A program made the position numbers and the translations under genes. Positions 27,365-38,267 of a stretch of DNA of 64,000 nucleotides are shown piece after piece. How positions within the stretch are numbered: the stretch's first letter is position 1; each line of letters starts with the position of its first letter. Source of the stretch: Bacillota bacterium (GTDB taxonomy: Bacteria > Bacillota > Desulfotomaculia > Desulfotomaculales > Desulfohalotomaculaceae); the NCBI GenBank assembly GCA_009711615.1, contig VENI01000005.1:62001-126000 (forward strand). The letters are read 5' to 3'. The notes beneath the pieces are model-generated. The model made no database searches, had not been told where the DNA came from, and saw only the letters and a program-made list of their open reading frames with translations.

Positions 27365-27706
27365 TTAATCCCTCTCCTGTTCGTCCAGTGGTTTTACTGA
27401 CTGGTTATCTTTCTCAGCCAGACGTTCCAATACAAGTTTATATCCGTCAGCACCATAGTTTAAGCATCTTTTCACCCGGCTAATGGTGGCGGTACTGGCA
27501 CCTGTTTTCTCTGCTATATCACCATAAGTACGACTAGCTTCCAGCATCTTGGCCACTTCTAAGCGCTGGGCCAACGCTCGCAGTTCTGCCACAGTACAAA
27601 TATCTTCAAAAAAGCGATAGCACTCGTCTATGGTGTTTAGAGCAAGCATAGCTTCAAACAAACGGTCATTCATCGGGGTCTTTAATTTTCCTTTGTAATC
27701 ATCCAT
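27365..27706 (-). CDS. TrpR-like transcriptional regulator, YerC/YecD (HisR-type)
   Basis: 113-residue DNA-binding protein of the Trp-repressor superfamily. Blocks FFEDICTVAELRALAQRLEVAKML split around residues 32–56 and the helix-turn-helix SRTYGDIAEKTGASTATISRV match YerC-type proteins of Firmicutes. Comparative studies of Firmicutes have linked TrpR-family HisR proteins to histidine gene control, and its place directly before hisZ agrees. Histidine as co-repressor is inference. ATG 27706 has GGGAGGG upstream. Confidence 0.85.
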   Translation of the reverse strand: MDDYKGKLKTPMNDRLFEAMLALNTIDECYRFFEDICTVAELRALAQRLEVAKMLEASRTYGDIAEKTGASTATISRVKRCLNYGADGYKLVLERLAEKDNQSVKPLDEQERD

Positions 27707-27808
27707 TCGAATCCCTCCCAGTTGTTGATATTATTTCCGCATTTCTACACTTATGATTACAATTCCTTTAATGCGTTAAAAATTTAAACAAAAAAACTGC
27801 CTATAAAG

Positions 27809-27886
27809 GCAGTAGTCAGAAGTCAGGAGACAGAATTCAGAATGAAAATCCAAACATTATAACAGCGAGGGCGTCATTCCCTACCA
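27809..27886. repeat. Direct-repeat copy 1 flanking purD (7-bp array plus GCGAGGGCGTC element)
   Basis: CAGTAGTCAGAAGTCAGGAG-type units are followed by AATGAAAATCCAAACATTATAAC and AGCGAGGGCGTC...TCCCTAC. The same composite occurs in the same orientation at 29312–29389, on the other side of purD, with only a few differences. Confidence 0.8.
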
Positions 27887-27915
27887 CTTTAGTTTATCTT
27901 CTCGTGATATATTTT

Positions 27916-27952
27916 AGCTTAGGGTCCGATGAATCGGACCCCTACAGACGTA
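27916..27952. repeat. Small hairpin repeat, copy 1 (GGTCCGAT/ATCGGACC)
   Basis: AGCTTAGGGTCCGAT-GA-ATCGGACCCCTACAGACGT (split here for reading) contains an 8-bp perfect stem. The second copy at 47611–47646 has a compensatory change in the stem and the same flanks (GCTTAGG on the left; CCCTAC and ACGT on the right). Confidence 0.7.
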
Positions 27953-28027
27953 CAAGCATAATATTATCTATTAAGAAACATATCTTTTAGAGTCTAGTTT
28001 ATTTCATTAATTTTTAATTATTCATTT

Positions 28028-29293
28028 TTAATTCTGTATCGCTTTTGCCCCAATATCCTTCCGATAGTGGGCATCTTTAAAGTTGACCTTCTCCACCCCT
28101 TGGTATGCCTTTTCAATGGCAGCGGGAATATCCTTTGCCACTGCGGTTATACCTAGCACCCGACCACCGCTGGTTACCACTTCCCCATTATTCAAGTTGG
28201 TACCGGCGTGGAAGGCCACCACATCTTGGGGTAGGTTGTCTAAACCCGTGATAATATCTCCCTTGGTGTAGTTGCCGGGATATCCTGCAGCAGACATCAC
28301 CACACATACTGAGGCGGCGTCTTTCCATTTAATGTCTATCTGATCCAACCGTTCATCAATTACCGCTTCCATAATTTCCACCAGATCAGTTTCCAGTAAA
28401 GATAGCACCGGCTGAGTTTCTGGATCACCAAAACGAACATTGTATTCCAAAACCTTTGGCCCTGCTTCAGTTACCATTATCCCTGCGTACAGCACCCCTT
28501 TATAGTGCCAGCCATTTTCCGCCATCCCTTTAATGGTTGGTTCCAGCACCTCCTTAACCACCGTTTGGTGCAGTTCCGATGTGTATACCGGTGCTGGTGC
28601 ATATGCACCCATGCCTCCGGTATTGGGGCCCTTGTCATTGTCAAATATCCGCTTATGGTCTTGGGATGGTACCATGGGTACTACTGTTTTACCGTCGGTA
28701 AAAGCCAGTATGCTCACTTCCTCACCCTGGAGCCGTTCTTCAATAACCACTTTGTTTCCTGCATCGCCAAATTCTTTATCCACTATCACTCTTCTTACTG
28801 CATCTAGGGCATCTGCCATATAGTCGCAAACGATAACTCCTTTACCGGCGGCAAGGCCAGATGCTTTCACCACCAATGGACCATTTTTTTCTCTTACATG
28901 TTCCATGGCCTCTTCACCGTTTGGAAATGCGGCATATGTAGCAGTGGGTATACTGTATTTGGCCATGAAATGCTTGGCCAGTGCCTTACTACCTTCCAGT
29001 TGGGCAGCATTCTTATTGGGTCCAAAGACGCGTAACCCTGCTTCATTAAACTTATCTACTATTCCGTCCATTAGGGATACTTCCGGCCCCACCACCGTGA
29101 GACCAATATTTTCTTTGCTGGCAAATTCCAGCAGTGTGTCTGTGTCATCTGCCTTGATATTCACACATTCCGCCATCTGCGCTATCCCGGCATTTCCGGG
29201 AGCGCAGTATATTTTATCTACTTTGGGACTTTGGGCGATTTTCCAAACCAATGCATGTTCTCGACCGCCGCCGCCCACAACTAAAACTTTCAT
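28028..29293 (-). CDS. purD: Phosphoribosylamine–glycine ligase
   Basis: GAR synthetase, ATP-grasp fold, second step of IMP synthesis. 421 residues: N-domain VLVVGGGGREHAL, ATP-grasp VKASGLAAGKGV and LLYAGIMVT-type region, EYNVRFGDPETQ. ATG 29293 has GGAGGT upstream. It is the last gene of the pur cluster and is bracketed by near-identical repeat composites, with a 185-base gap separating it from purH. Confidence 0.97.
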   Translation of the reverse strand: MKVLVVGGGGREHALVWKIAQSPKVDKIYCAPGNAGIAQMAECVNIKADDTDTLLEFASKENIGLTVVGPEVSLMDGIVDKFNEAGLRVFGPNKNAAQLEGSKALAKHFMAKYSIPTATYAAFPNGEEAMEHVREKNGPLVVKASGLAAGKGVIVCDYMADALDAVRRVIVDKEFGDAGNKVVIEERLQGEEVSILAFTDGKTVVPMVPSQDHKRIFDNDKGPNTGGMGAYAPAPVYTSELHQTVVKEVLEPTIKGMAENGWHYKGVLYAGIMVTEAGPKVLEYNVRFGDPETQPVLSLLETDLVEIMEAVIDERLDQIDIKWKDAASVCVVMSAAGYPGNYTKGDIITGLDNLPQDVVAFHAGTNLNNGEVVTSGGRVLGITAVAKDIPAAIEKAYQGVEKVNFKDAHYRKDIGAKAIQN

Positions 29294-29311
29294 TGGTAAC
29301 CTCCTTAAAGT

Positions 29312-29389
29312 GCAGTAGTCAGGAGTTAGGAGTCAGAATTCAGAATGAAAATCCAAACATTATAACGGCGAGGGCGTCGATCCCTACAC
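29312..29389. repeat. Direct-repeat copy 2 flanking purD
   Basis: The same composite as 27809–27886: CAGTAGTCAGGAGTTAGGAG units, then AATGAAAATCCAAACATTATAAC, GGCGAGGGCGTC and TCCCTAC. A right-hand 7-bp arm in opposite orientation follows at 29445–29481 and touches the purH stop codon. Confidence 0.8.
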
Positions 29390-29444
29390 CTCAGACATGC
29401 ATGTAAAAATATTCATTCTTCATTCTTAATTTTTATTTAATTCT

Positions 29445-29481
29445 TTTCTCCTAACTACTAACTCCTATCTCCTAACTCCTA
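29445..29481. repeat. 7-bp-unit repeat arm at the purH 3' end
   Basis: TTCTCCTAACTACTAACTCC-type units running into the last codon of purH. Opposite in orientation to the array at 29312, so the two can pair across about 100 bases. Confidence 0.75.
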
Positions 29482-31008
29482 GTGTTTAAAATGTCTCATC
29501 CCGGTTAGCACCATCGACAGGCCGTGCTCATTGCATGCCAGAATCGATTCTTCGTCACGTTTGGAGCCGCCGGGTTGAATAACACCAATAATGCCAGCCT
29601 TTGCTGCTGCATCTACGGTGTCCCGGAATGGGAAGAATGCATCTGAAGCCAGCACTGCACCCTTAGCCTTTTCCCCAGCTTGGGTAAATGCTATGTTGGC
29701 CGAGCCCACCCGGTTCATTTGCCCGGCACCCACACCAATTAGCTGCTTGTCTTTGCTAACCACAATGGCATTAGACTTTACGTGTTTTACAATTGTCATG
29801 GCAAAGATTAACTCGTCCAACTGCTGTTGGGTTGGGTTTTTCTCTGTTGCCACTTTTAGCTTTTCAGGGTTCAGTAATTCCCGGTCATTTTGCTGCAGTA
29901 GAAAACCGCCGTTAACTTTGCGTATTTCCATGGGATCGTTGGTTTGACTAGTTAAATCACCAGTTTTTAACAGACGTAAGTTTGGTTTCTTTGTTAATAT
30001 ATCCAAAGCTTCCCCGCTAAAATCAGGGGCTATCACTGCTTCTAAAAAGATTTCGCTCATTTTCTCTGCCGTTACTTTATCAACTGGACGGTTACATGCC
30101 ACAATACCGCCATAGGCAGACACCGGGTCCCCTTCCAGCGCCTTTTCATAGGCAACTACCATTTCTGTATCACTGGCACAGCCACAGGGGTTATTATGCT
30201 TAATAATTGTCACAGTAGTTTCAGAAAACTCCCTCACCAATTCCAGCGCTGCATTGGCATCAAGGATGTTGTTATAGGATAATTCTTTGCCGTGCAGTTG
30301 CTCAGCGTTGGCTATACAAGCCCCCTGTACTGATTTATCCTGATAAAAGGCTGCCTTTTGATGGGGGTTTTCGCCGTAACGAAGGGTTTGTACCAGTTGA
30401 CCGGAAACACTTAGCTCTGCAGGGAATGTTTCGCCTGCCACTCCGTTCAGGTAACTACTGATGGCACTGTCATAGGTAGCGGTGTGGGCAAAGGCTTCCC
30501 TAGCCAATGACAACCGCAGTTCAGCGGTTACTGAGTCACTTTTTAGTGCTTCCAATATACCAGTATAACGTTCAGGATTTACCACAATCATTACGTTTTG
30601 ATAGTTTTTGGCCGCCGCCCGTACCATGGTGGGCCCGCCAATATCAATATTTTCAATGGCTTCTTTTAGAGTGACACCTTCTCGGGAAATAGTTTCCCGG
30701 AAAGGATACAAGTTTACCACTACCAGGTCTATAGGCGTAATATCCAGTTCTTTTAGCTGGCTTAAATGCTCATCACTACGCATTGCTAAAATACCACCAT
30801 GCACTTTAGGGTGCAATGTTTTAACCCGGCCATCTAAGATTTCTGGAAAACCAGTAACATCAGATACATATGTCACCGGTACTCCTGCTTCTTTAAGTGC
30901 TTTAGCAGTTCCACCGGTGGAAACAATCTCCACTCCCATTTCAGCCAGACCGCGGCCAAACTCCACCAAACCTTCCTTATTAGAAACACTAATTAAAGCT
31001 CGTTTCAT
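29479..31008 (-). CDS. purH: Bifunctional AICAR formyltransferase / IMP cyclohydrolase
   Basis: Last two steps of IMP synthesis, 509 residues. The N-terminal MGS-like IMP cyclohydrolase domain ([37 protein letters not shown]) is followed by the formyltransferase domain ([34 protein letters not shown]). ATG 31008 matches the family start and has GGAGG 11 bases upstream; a TTG 18 bases earlier overlaps that ribosome site. It also recycles AICAR from HisF/HisH. Confidence 0.97.
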   Translation of the reverse strand: MKRALISVSNKEGLVEFGRGLAEMGVEIVSTGGTAKALKEAGVPVTYVSDVTGFPEILDGRVKTLHPKVHGGILAMRSDEHLSQLKELDITPIDLVVVNLYPFRETISREGVTLKEAIENIDIGGPTMVRAAAKNYQNVMIVVNPERYTGILEALKSDSVTAELRLSLAREAFAHTATYDSAISSYLNGVAGETFPAELSVSGQLVQTLRYGENPHQKAAFYQDKSVQGACIANAEQLHGKELSYNNILDANAALELVREFSETTVTIIKHNNPCGCASDTEMVVAYEKALEGDPVSAYGGIVACNRPVDKVTAEKMSEIFLEAVIAPDFSGEALDILTKKPNLRLLKTGDLTSQTNDPMEIRKVNGGFLLQQNDRELLNPEKLKVATEKNPTQQQLDELIFAMTIVKHVKSNAIVVSKDKQLIGVGAGQMNRVGSANIAFTQAGEKAKGAVLASDAFFPFRDTVDAAAKAGIIGVIQPGGSKRDEESILACNEHGLSMVLTGMRHFKH

Positions 31009-31034
31009 AATGTGAAACACCTCCAAAATAATTC

Positions 31035-31069
31035 AAGTATTCAGTAGTCAGGAGTCAGCATTCAGAATG
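31035..31069. repeat. 7-bp-unit repeat arm between purN and purH
   Basis: AAGTATTCAG-TAGTCAG-GAGTCAG-CATTCAG-AATG, followed by an AT-rich ATTCATTTTTAATTTTTCATT tail to about 31140. Confidence 0.75.
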
Positions 31070-31149
31070 TCTAAAAGCATGCATGATAACATGCACACAT
31101 TTTTCATTATTCATTTTTAATTTTTCATTCTACATTCTTAATTCTTAAC

Positions 31150-31758
31150 TCACTCAATAACTACTTTCTTCCCATCTACCATTAACCTATTTTCTGCAAA
31201 CAAACCAATCGCTTTAGGGTAAAGAACGTGTTCCTTTACTAAAATCCGCTCTGCCAGACTGTCTTCGGTGTCGTTGTCATACACTGGCACTGACTCCTGT
31301 AATATAATCGGCCCGGTGTCCATTCCTTTGTCCACAAAATGAACTGTACACCCGGAAACCTTCACTCCATAATCTAAAGCCTGTTTTTGGGCATGTAAGC
31401 CGGTAAAGGCCGGCAGCAGTGAAGGGTGAATGTTCATAATTTGCCAAGGAAAGGCATTTAGCATGGTGGGCCCAACCAAACGCATGTATCCGGCCAAGCA
31501 CACTAACTGAACACTATAATTTTGAAGTAGATCAACTATTTTTTCCTCATAGGCTTTTTTGTCCTGATATTCTTTTATATTTACAAAGTAAGCATCGATA
31601 CCATGCTTTTTAGCTCGCTCCAGCGCATAGGCATCTTTACTATCGCTGATTACTACTTTAACTTCAGCATTAACGTCTCCCCGTTCGCAAGCATCTATAA
31701 TGGACTGCAGGTTGGAACCGCGCCCAGAGGCAAGCACTGCAAGGGAAATTGTTGCCAT
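31150..31758 (-). CDS. purN: Phosphoribosylglycinamide formyltransferase (10-formyl-THF type)
   Basis: Third step of IMP synthesis, 202 residues. ASGRGSNLQSI at the N-terminus binds phosphate; NIHPSLLPAF carries catalytic Asn and His; the catalytic Asp is in VDKGMDTGPII. ATG 31758 has GGGAAGTG six bases upstream; a GTG nine bases earlier is part of that site. Confidence 0.96.
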   Translation of the reverse strand: MATISLAVLASGRGSNLQSIIDACERGDVNAEVKVVISDSKDAYALERAKKHGIDAYFVNIKEYQDKKAYEEKIVDLLQNYSVQLVCLAGYMRLVGPTMLNAFPWQIMNIHPSLLPAFTGLHAQKQALDYGVKVSGCTVHFVDKGMDTGPIILQESVPVYDNDTEDSLAERILVKEHVLYPKAIGLFAENRLMVDGKKVVIE

Positions 31759-31783
31759 AAAATTCACTTCCCTAACATCCTTA

Positions 31784-32827
31784 TTATTTATAAATCACCT
31801 TATCTCCTGCAGTTACTTCTCCAATAACAAACGCATCTTCATCTCGTTCTTTTAAATCCTGCACCACAGATTCCATTTCATCTGGAGCAACCACCAGTAT
31901 CATGCCAATACCCATGTTAAAGGTACGCAGCATTTCTTCGTTAGGTATATCTCCAATTTTCTGAATTACTTTAAAAATAGCTGGTACATCCCAAGCCCCA
32001 CGGTCTACCAATGCCCCTTGGCCCTGCTGCAGTACTCTGGGCAGATTTTCAGTAATGCCCCCACCGGTAATATGGGCCATACCTTTGATGTTATATTTAC
32101 CTAGCAGAGGGAGTACTGCCTGTACATAAATGCGGGTTGGTTTTAGAAGTTCTTCCCCTACTGCCTGGTCCAGTTCAGGCAGCTTGGTATTCATGTCATA
32201 CCCGGCCACTTCTAAGAGCGCTTTTCGCACCAGTGAGTAACCGTTAGAATGTAGCCCAGAAGAGGGCAGACCAATAAGAATATCACCTTTATTTATTCTA
32301 TCACCGGTAATTATTCTTGATTTTTCAGCCACTCCCACCACAAAACCGGCAATGTCGTACTCACCGGGGCTATAAAAACCGGGCATTTCCGCAGTTTCAC
32401 CGCCAATTAAAGCACATCCCGATTGGCGACAACCCTCAGCTATACCTTCCACTATATCCGCTACTTTTTCCGGCACCAGTTTATCCACCGCCAGGTAATC
32501 CAGGAAAAACAACGGTTCCGCACCCTGGACCAGAATGTCGTTGACACACATAGCCACCGCATCAATACCAATGGTATTGTGGACATCTGTCATGTGCGCT
32601 ATCTTTAGCTTAGTGCCTACTCCATCAGTGCCGGAAACAAGCACCGGTTCTTTATATTTATCTGTATCCAGTGCAAACATACCCCCGAAACCACCGATGC
32701 TGTCCATAACACCGCTGCGCCTGGTGCTTTGCACTGACTTTTTAATCAATTGAACCGCCTTGTTGCCGGCGGATATATCCACTCCAGACCCGGCATAGGT
32801 TAATTGCTGTTTCTTTTGTGTATCCAT
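31784..32827 (-). CDS. purM: Phosphoribosylformylglycinamidine cyclo-ligase
   Basis: AIR synthetase, fifth step, 347 residues. Blocks: AGVDISAG-like [25 protein letters not shown] (ATP-binding), [26 protein letters not shown] and [18 protein letters not shown] 32827 has AGGGGGA upstream; the reading beyond it overlaps purF out of frame. It starts 13 bases after purF ends. Confidence 0.97.
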   Translation of the reverse strand: MDTQKKQQLTYAGSGVDISAGNKAVQLIKKSVQSTRRSGVMDSIGGFGGMFALDTDKYKEPVLVSGTDGVGTKLKIAHMTDVHNTIGIDAVAMCVNDILVQGAEPLFFLDYLAVDKLVPEKVADIVEGIAEGCRQSGCALIGGETAEMPGFYSPGEYDIAGFVVGVAEKSRIITGDRINKGDILIGLPSSGLHSNGYSLVRKALLEVAGYDMNTKLPELDQAVGEELLKPTRIYVQAVLPLLGKYNIKGMAHITGGGITENLPRVLQQGQGALVDRGAWDVPAIFKVIQKIGDIPNEEMLRTFNMGIGMILVVAPDEMESVVQDLKERDEDAFVIGEVTAGDKVIYK

Positions 32828-32840
32828 AACATCCCCCTGT

Positions 32841-34247
32841 TTATTCCAAGCTGAACTTACCTGATTCTTTCGGTATCTCCACTGGATACTGGCCATCAAA
32901 GCAGGCACAGCAGTAGTTACTGCCGTTGTCATTAAAAATGTTCAGCAACCCTTCTTGACTTAAATAATACAGTCCGTCAGCACCAACTACTTTACGTATT
33001 TCCTCAACTGAATTTGATGAAGCAATTAGCTCTTCTCGGTTACTGGTATCAATGCCATAGTGGCAACCCGCCACCACCGGTGGAGAACTTAAAATAAAGT
33101 GTACTTCGGCTACACCAATCTCCCGCAGCATCTGTACTAATTTTCTACTGGTGGTCCCGCGGACCAGGGAATCGTCAACCATAATCACCCTTTTACCAGC
33201 CAACACTTCCCGCATGGGATTTAATTTCAGCCTAACAGCCAAATCACGCATTTCCTGGCTGGGTTGTATAAATGTGCGGCCAATGTAACGGTTTTTCATC
33301 AGACCTTCTTCAAAGGGAATTCCCGATTCCAGCGCATACCCCCTGGCAGATGCCGTTCCACTGTCCGGCACTGGGATCACCATGTCGGCATCCACCTGGT
33401 ACTCCTTGGCCAGTTGTCTACCCATTTCCCGGCGTACCCGGTTTACATGGTAGCCATCAATAGTACTGTCCGGCCTGGCAAAATAGATGTATTCAAAAAT
33501 ACAGTGAGCTGGTTTGGGAGCAGCCATGGTTTGCAGCGATTTCAGCCCGTCTTTGTCCAACCGCACAATTTCACCGGGCTGAACATCTCGCACCAATTCT
33601 GCTCCAATAGTATCCAAAGCACAACTTTCCGAAGCCACCACCCAACCGTTTCCTGTTTTTCCTAAACACAGCGGCCGAAAACCATAAGGGTCTCGCACAG
33701 CATAGAGAGCATCGGATGTGAGAATCACCAGTGAATAGGCCCCTTCAATGTCAATCATCGCTTTCATGATAGCAGCTTCCAAGCTCTGCTGGCTGTAACG
33801 GGCAATCAAATTAACAACCACTTCACTGTCAGTAGTGGATTGAAAAATGGCCCCGTTATTAAACAGCATCTGTCGCAGTGCCCCGGCGTTGGTTAAGTTG
33901 CCGTTGTGAGCTAACCCTAGCATTCCTTGACTGTGCTGAAATACCAGCGGTTGAGCATTGGTTACTTCACTTGAACCGGTAGTGGAATATCGTACATGAC
34001 CGATAGCGCCATGGCCAGTGAGATTTTTCATAACATCATCACTAAACACCTCTGGCACCAGTCCCATGTTTTTATGCAATTTTATCCCTTTGCCGTCGGC
34101 AGTAGCAATGCCGGCACTCTCCTGTCCCCGGTGTTGCAGAGCATACAAGCCAAAGTATGTCAGCTGAGCCACATCCATGCCGGGGGCAAAAATGCCAAAC
34201 ACACCGCACTCTTCCTTTAATTTATCATCTATTACTTCATTAAGCAT
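32841..34247 (-). CDS. purF: Amidophosphoribosyltransferase
   Basis: Committed step: PRPP plus glutamine to phosphoribosylamine. 468 residues of the Bacillus type. The predicted N-terminal nucleophile is Cys14 after a 13-residue propeptide ([18 protein letters not shown]). Phosphoribosyltransferase signature [13 protein letters not shown] is present. The C-terminal [12 protein letters not shown] and other cysteines fit a structural, oxygen-sensitive [4Fe-4S] cluster. ATG 34247 has GGGAGG upstream and overlaps the purL end by 16 bases. Confidence 0.97.
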   Translation of the reverse strand: MLNEVIDDKLKEECGVFGIFAPGMDVAQLTYFGLYALQHRGQESAGIATADGKGIKLHKNMGLVPEVFSDDVMKNLTGHGAIGHVRYSTTGSSEVTNAQPLVFQHSQGMLGLAHNGNLTNAGALRQMLFNNGAIFQSTTDSEVVVNLIARYSQQSLEAAIMKAMIDIEGAYSLVILTSDALYAVRDPYGFRPLCLGKTGNGWVVASESCALDTIGAELVRDVQPGEIVRLDKDGLKSLQTMAAPKPAHCIFEYIYFARPDSTIDGYHVNRVRREMGRQLAKEYQVDADMVIPVPDSGTASARGYALESGIPFEEGLMKNRYIGRTFIQPSQEMRDLAVRLKLNPMREVLAGKRVIMVDDSLVRGTTSRKLVQMLREIGVAEVHFILSSPPVVAGCHYGIDTSNREELIASSNSVEEIRKVVGADGLYYLSQEGLLNIFNDNGSNYCCACFDGQYPVEIPKESGKFSLE

Positions 34248-36481
34248 GCTATTGCCTCCCGCCACCTGTTTTCCATTTCCGATACCGGCAGATTGATAAC
34301 AGTGCGGGGCCTTCCGGTAGCACAACCTGCATCCAGCAAGCTAATTTTTAGGTTACTACCCCCCACTGTTCCCAAACGTGTAAAGGGTACTCCTGCTGCC
34401 GTCAAGTAATTAATTAACTCTGCCACATTATTTTCACTGGTGGTAATTGCAATACGCGATTGAGATTCACTGAACAGTAGAGCATCGCCTCGAATGCTTT
34501 CAATGCTGTAAATTTCTGCCCCTATGCCGCCGGATATACAACATTCCGCCAATGCCACTGCTAAACCACCCTCAGAGCAATCGTGGGCAGATTTAACTAA
34601 CCCCTTTTGAATAGCTTCCAACACTGACTGCTGCACCTGTTGTTCCAATTCCAGGTCTAATTCTGGGGGTGTTCCTTTGGCCTCCATGCCGTGTACCACG
34701 CTTAAATATTCACTGCCTCCAAGTTCAACCTTGGTTTCTCCAACCATTAAGATAATGTCACCAGCGTCTTTAAAGTCTTGGGTGCAGCGCTTATCCAAGT
34801 CCTCAATCAAACCCACCATGCCCACTGTGGGAGTGGGGTACACTGCCGTTCCCCTGGTTTCGTTATAAAAGCTAACGTTACCACCGGTAACCGGGGTATT
34901 TAGCTGACGGCATGCTTCACTCATCCCTTGTACAGCTTGGCGGAACTGCCACATCACTCCCGGTTTTTCCGGGTTACCAAAGTTCAGACAGTTGGTAATG
35001 GCCAGTGGTTTGGCCCCGGAGCACACCAAGTTGCGAGCTGCCTCAGCCACTGCAATTTTTCCGCCTTCGTATGGGTTAAGGTAGCAATAACGGGCATTAC
35101 AATCGGTACTAAGGGCAATACCCTTCTTCGTACCCTTCACCCGTAGCACTGACCCATCGGAACCGGGTCTGACCACGGTGTTGGTACCCACCATATGGTC
35201 ATATTGTCGATAAACCCATTCCTTGCTGGCAATATTAGGGGCAGCTAATAAATCCATTAACACTTTCTCATTATCATCTGGTTGAGGAACGTTCACCAGT
35301 GAAAGTTCCCGGGCTTCGCTTAAGTACTCCGGTTCACTGTATGGACGCTGATATACCGGCGCTTCATCGGTAAGAGCTTGGGCCGGCATCTCAGCCACCA
35401 CCTGCTCGCCTTCGGTAAGGCGCAGCATACCATCATCGGTTACTTGGCCCACCACAACTGCTTCCAAATCCCATTTTGTAAATATCTCTTTCACAGTATC
35501 CTCGGTGCCTTCTTTAACCACCACCAACATCCGTTCCTGGGATTCTGAAAGCATCAGTTCATAGGGGGTCATTCCTTTTTCCCGACGAGGTACCAGGGCA
35601 AGATCCATTTCTATTCCTGTTCCAGCCCGGCTGGCCATTTCACAGGATGAACTGGTTAGCCCAGCAGCACCCATGTCTTGAATGCCCACCACACAGCCAC
35701 TCTTGATCACTTCCAGACAGGCTTCCAGTAGCAGTTTTTCCATAAATGGATCGCCCACTTGCACTGCCGGGCGCTTGTCTGCCGATTCTTCTGACAGCTC
35801 TTCTGAGGCAAATGTGGCGCCATGAATGCCATCTCTACCAGTTCGGGCACCAACCACCATTACCGGGTTACCCACCCCGGAGGCCACTCCTTTTTTAATA
35901 TCCTGATGATCTATTAGGCCAACACACATGGCATTTACCAGAGGATTTTCTTCATAGCTGGGGGCAAAAAACACTTCTCCACCTACGGTGGGCACTCCAA
36001 TGCAGTTGCCATAGCCGGAAATTCCGGATACCACTCCGCCAAACAGATAGCGGGTACGGGCACTTTCTAGGCTACCAAAACGCAGGGAATTTAACACCGC
36101 AATGGGGCGAGCGCCCATGGTAAATACATCTCTTAAAATGCCGCCCACTCCAGTTGCCGCACCCTGGTATGGTTCAATGGCTGAGGGGTGATTATGACTT
36201 TCCATTTTGAATGCCACCGCCTGGCCATCACCAATATCTACAATACCGGCATTTTCCCCAGGTCCTTGCAGAATATGCTCCCCTTCAGTGGGGAAGAGGT
36301 TGAGTACCGGACGGGATGTCTTGTAACTGCAGTGTTCCGACCACATCACCGAGAAAATTCCCAGTTCCACAAAGTTTGGTTCCCGTCCTAAAATATCTAC
36401 TATTTTTTGAAATTCTTCATCTGTAAGGCCCATTTCTTTCCATGTTCCAGGTTTTAGTTTCTCATCGTTTTGGTGTGCCAT
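34232..36481 (-). CDS. purL: FGAM synthase, large subunit (small-type PurL)
   Basis: ATP-dependent conversion of FGAR to FGAM, 749 residues, the short PurL that works with PurS and PurQ. Duplicated PurM-like halves are seen: [43 protein letters not shown], then [19 protein letters not shown]-like second half and [19 protein letters not shown] 36481 overlaps the purQ stop by one base (TAATG) and has AAAGGAGAG upstream. Confidence 0.97.
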   Translation of the reverse strand: MAHQNDEKLKPGTWKEMGLTDEEFQKIVDILGREPNFVELGIFSVMWSEHCSYKTSRPVLNLFPTEGEHILQGPGENAGIVDIGDGQAVAFKMESHNHPSAIEPYQGAATGVGGILRDVFTMGARPIAVLNSLRFGSLESARTRYLFGGVVSGISGYGNCIGVPTVGGEVFFAPSYEENPLVNAMCVGLIDHQDIKKGVASGVGNPVMVVGARTGRDGIHGATFASEELSEESADKRPAVQVGDPFMEKLLLEACLEVIKSGCVVGIQDMGAAGLTSSSCEMASRAGTGIEMDLALVPRREKGMTPYELMLSESQERMLVVVKEGTEDTVKEIFTKWDLEAVVVGQVTDDGMLRLTEGEQVVAEMPAQALTDEAPVYQRPYSEPEYLSEARELSLVNVPQPDDNEKVLMDLLAAPNIASKEWVYRQYDHMVGTNTVVRPGSDGSVLRVKGTKKGIALSTDCNARYCYLNPYEGGKIAVAEAARNLVCSGAKPLAITNCLNFGNPEKPGVMWQFRQAVQGMSEACRQLNTPVTGGNVSFYNETRGTAVYPTPTVGMVGLIEDLDKRCTQDFKDAGDIILMVGETKVELGGSEYLSVVHGMEAKGTPPELDLELEQQVQQSVLEAIQKGLVKSAHDCSEGGLAVALAECCISGGIGAEIYSIESIRGDALLFSESQSRIAITTSENNVAELINYLTAAGVPFTRLGTVGGSNLKISLLDAGCATGRPRTVINLPVSEMENRWREAIACLMK

Positions 36482-37182
36482 TATCTCACTCTCCTTTGCC
36501 AAGTGGCCAGGATAGATTTAAACATTATCTCCCCGTCAGCATTGCCCAATAATTCTTCCGCACAACGCTCCGGGTGGGGCATCATGCCTAATACATTACC
36601 TTCCTTATTGCAAATACCGGCAATGCTGTCAATGGAACCATTGGGGTTTGTTTTAGGAGTTACTTCACCAGTGCTGTCACTGTATCTAAATACCACTTGA
36701 TTGTTCTGCTGCAATTCTTTTAAGGTTTCCTCACCACAGTAGTAGTTGCCATCACCGTGGGCCACCGGCACCTTCAACACCTGGTTTTCTTGGCATAGAG
36801 CAGTAAAGGGTGTACCGTTATTTTCCACCTTTAAAAAAGTGTCTTCACAGATAAACTGTAGGTTGTCGTTACGTCTCATAGCACCGGGTAATAGACCTGC
36901 CTCCAGCAGCACTTGAAAGCCGTTGCAGATACCCAGTACCAAGCCTCCACCCTTAGCAAAGTTAATCACTGCATCCATCACCGGTGAAAAGCGAGCAATA
37001 GCACCCACCCGTAAATAGTCGCCATAAGAAAAGCCGCCGGGTAGTATAATACAGTCAAACCCTTCCAAGTTGTCAGTTTTGTGCCAAATATATTCCACCG
37101 GTTCATTTGTTGCTGCCTGAACTGCATGAAAGCAATCAGCATCGCAATTGGAACCTGGGAACACAACTACTCCAAATTTCAT
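36481..37182 (-). CDS. purQ: FGAM synthase, glutaminase subunit
   Basis: Class I amidotransferase giving ammonia to PurL, 233 residues. It begins [17 protein letters not shown]; nucleophile Cys in [11 protein letters not shown]; His/Glu in [11 protein letters not shown]. The start lies three bases after purS ends. Together with PurS and PurL it makes the multi-subunit FGAM synthase used by Gram-positives and archaea. Confidence 0.97.
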   Translation of the reverse strand: MKFGVVVFPGSNCDADCFHAVQAATNEPVEYIWHKTDNLEGFDCIILPGGFSYGDYLRVGAIARFSPVMDAVINFAKGGGLVLGICNGFQVLLEAGLLPGAMRRNDNLQFICEDTFLKVENNGTPFTALCQENQVLKVPVAHGDGNYYCGEETLKELQQNNQVVFRYSDSTGEVTPKTNPNGSIDSIAGICNKEGNVLGMMPHPERCAEELLGNADGEIMFKSILATWQRRVR

Positions 37183-37185
37183 AGT

Positions 37186-37434
37186 TTATACCTCCGCCAA
37201 TTCAAAGGTGTAATCTTCAATTACCGGGTTAGCGAGCAACTTATTACACATATCCTGCACTTGCTTCTCGGCAGCTTCCTTGTCAGTGGTGTCCACATCT
37301 ACTACCAGATAACGCCCTACCCGTACATCGTTCACATTATCATATCCCATGGCATGCAGGGATTTGGTTACCGCAGAACCTTGGGGATCAAGTACACTTT
37401 TCCGCAAAGTGATATAAATTTTAGCCTGATACAT
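37186..37434 (-). CDS. purS: FGAM synthase, PurS subunit
   Basis: 82 residues, the normal length for PurS, which bridges PurL and PurQ. Opens MYQAKIYITLRKSVLDPQG; GYDNVNDVRVGRYLVVDVD is the family core. ATG 37434 has GGAGG seven bases upstream. Confidence 0.95.
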   Translation of the reverse strand: MYQAKIYITLRKSVLDPQGSAVTKSLHAMGYDNVNDVRVGRYLVVDVDTTDKEAAEKQVQDMCNKLLANPVIEDYTFELAEV

Positions 37435-37483
37435 CACAGCACCTCCAGCTTTTATTAAAGATCAACGTATAGAACAAATTAAT

Positions 37484-37517
37484 TCTTTATTCTGACTCCT
37501 GGTTTCTAAATCCTATA
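37484..37517. repeat. Degenerate 7-bp-unit repeat arm at the purC 3' end
   Basis: TTCTTTATTCTGACTCCTGGTTTCTAAATCC-like sequence, a decayed copy touching the purC stop. Confidence 0.55.
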
Positions 37518-38232
37518 GCTTTACTTCTTTTCCCGTCAAGCGCCGATAGATCTCTTTATATGCTTCATCAACACCACCCAAATCGCGGCGGAAGCGGTCT
37601 TTATCTAATTTCTCTCTGGTTTCACTATCCCAGAAGCGGCAGGTGTCTGGAGAAATTTCATCCCCTAAAATAACTTCACCTTTATGGAAACCAAATTCCA
37701 GTTTGTAGTCAACCAAGATAATTCCTTTATCAGCCAAGTAGTTAGTAAGGATAGAATTAACTTTTAATGCTATTTCCCTAATTGTCTGTATCTGCTCAGG
37801 TAAAGCCAGATTTAAAGCCCTAATGTGGTCATCATTAATCAGTGGGTCACCCAGTTCATCGCTTTTATAGCAATAGTCCACCACCGGACCGCCTAAATCC
37901 ATACCTTCTTCCATGCCTAATCTCTTGGCCATGCTGCCAGCAGCCAGATTGCGTACAATAATCTCTACTTGAATGATATCCAGGGCCTTAACCAGCTGCT
38001 CTTGTTCGTTAACTAGCTCTACAAAATGATTAGGTACACCTTTTTCAGCCAGCATCTGAAAAAAGTGAGCGCTAATCAGGTTATTTAATACACCCTTACC
38101 TACAATAGTACCCTTTTTGGTCCCATTAAAGGCGGTGGCATCATCTTTATATTCCACCCACAACAGGTCTTCATTGTCCGTTTTATAAACTTTTTTAGCC
38201 TTACCTTCATATAGTTGCTCTAATTTTTTCAT
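37513..38232 (-). CDS. purC: SAICAR synthase
   Basis: Joins aspartate to CAIR with ATP, 239 residues. [41 protein letters not shown] and the signature LVDYKLEFG...[11 protein letters not shown] are all present. ATG 38232 has AAAGGAGG upstream. Between purB and purS. Confidence 0.97.
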   Translation of the reverse strand: MKKLEQLYEGKAKKVYKTDNEDLLWVEYKDDATAFNGTKKGTIVGKGVLNNLISAHFFQMLAEKGVPNHFVELVNEQEQLVKALDIIQVEIIVRNLAAGSMAKRLGMEEGMDLGGPVVDYCYKSDELGDPLINDDHIRALNLALPEQIQTIREIALKVNSILTNYLADKGIILVDYKLEFGFHKGEVILGDEISPDTCRFWDSETREKLDKDRFRRDLGGVDEAYKEIYRRLTGKEVKL

Positions 38233-38267
38233 TATAGTTTTCCTCCTTTATTGAACAGGTTTTTATA

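Larger units (their letters stand above)
27707..28027. other. 320-base intergenic region between purD and yerC-like gene, made largely of repeats
   Basis: It holds a 7-bp array fused to a GCGAGGGCGTC element (27809–27886), a small hairpin element (27916–27952) and an AT-rich ATTCATTTTTAATT tail. A hairpin CTGCC-TATAAA-GGCAG (about 27797–27812) may end the pur transcript. No gene was seen. Confidence 0.6.
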
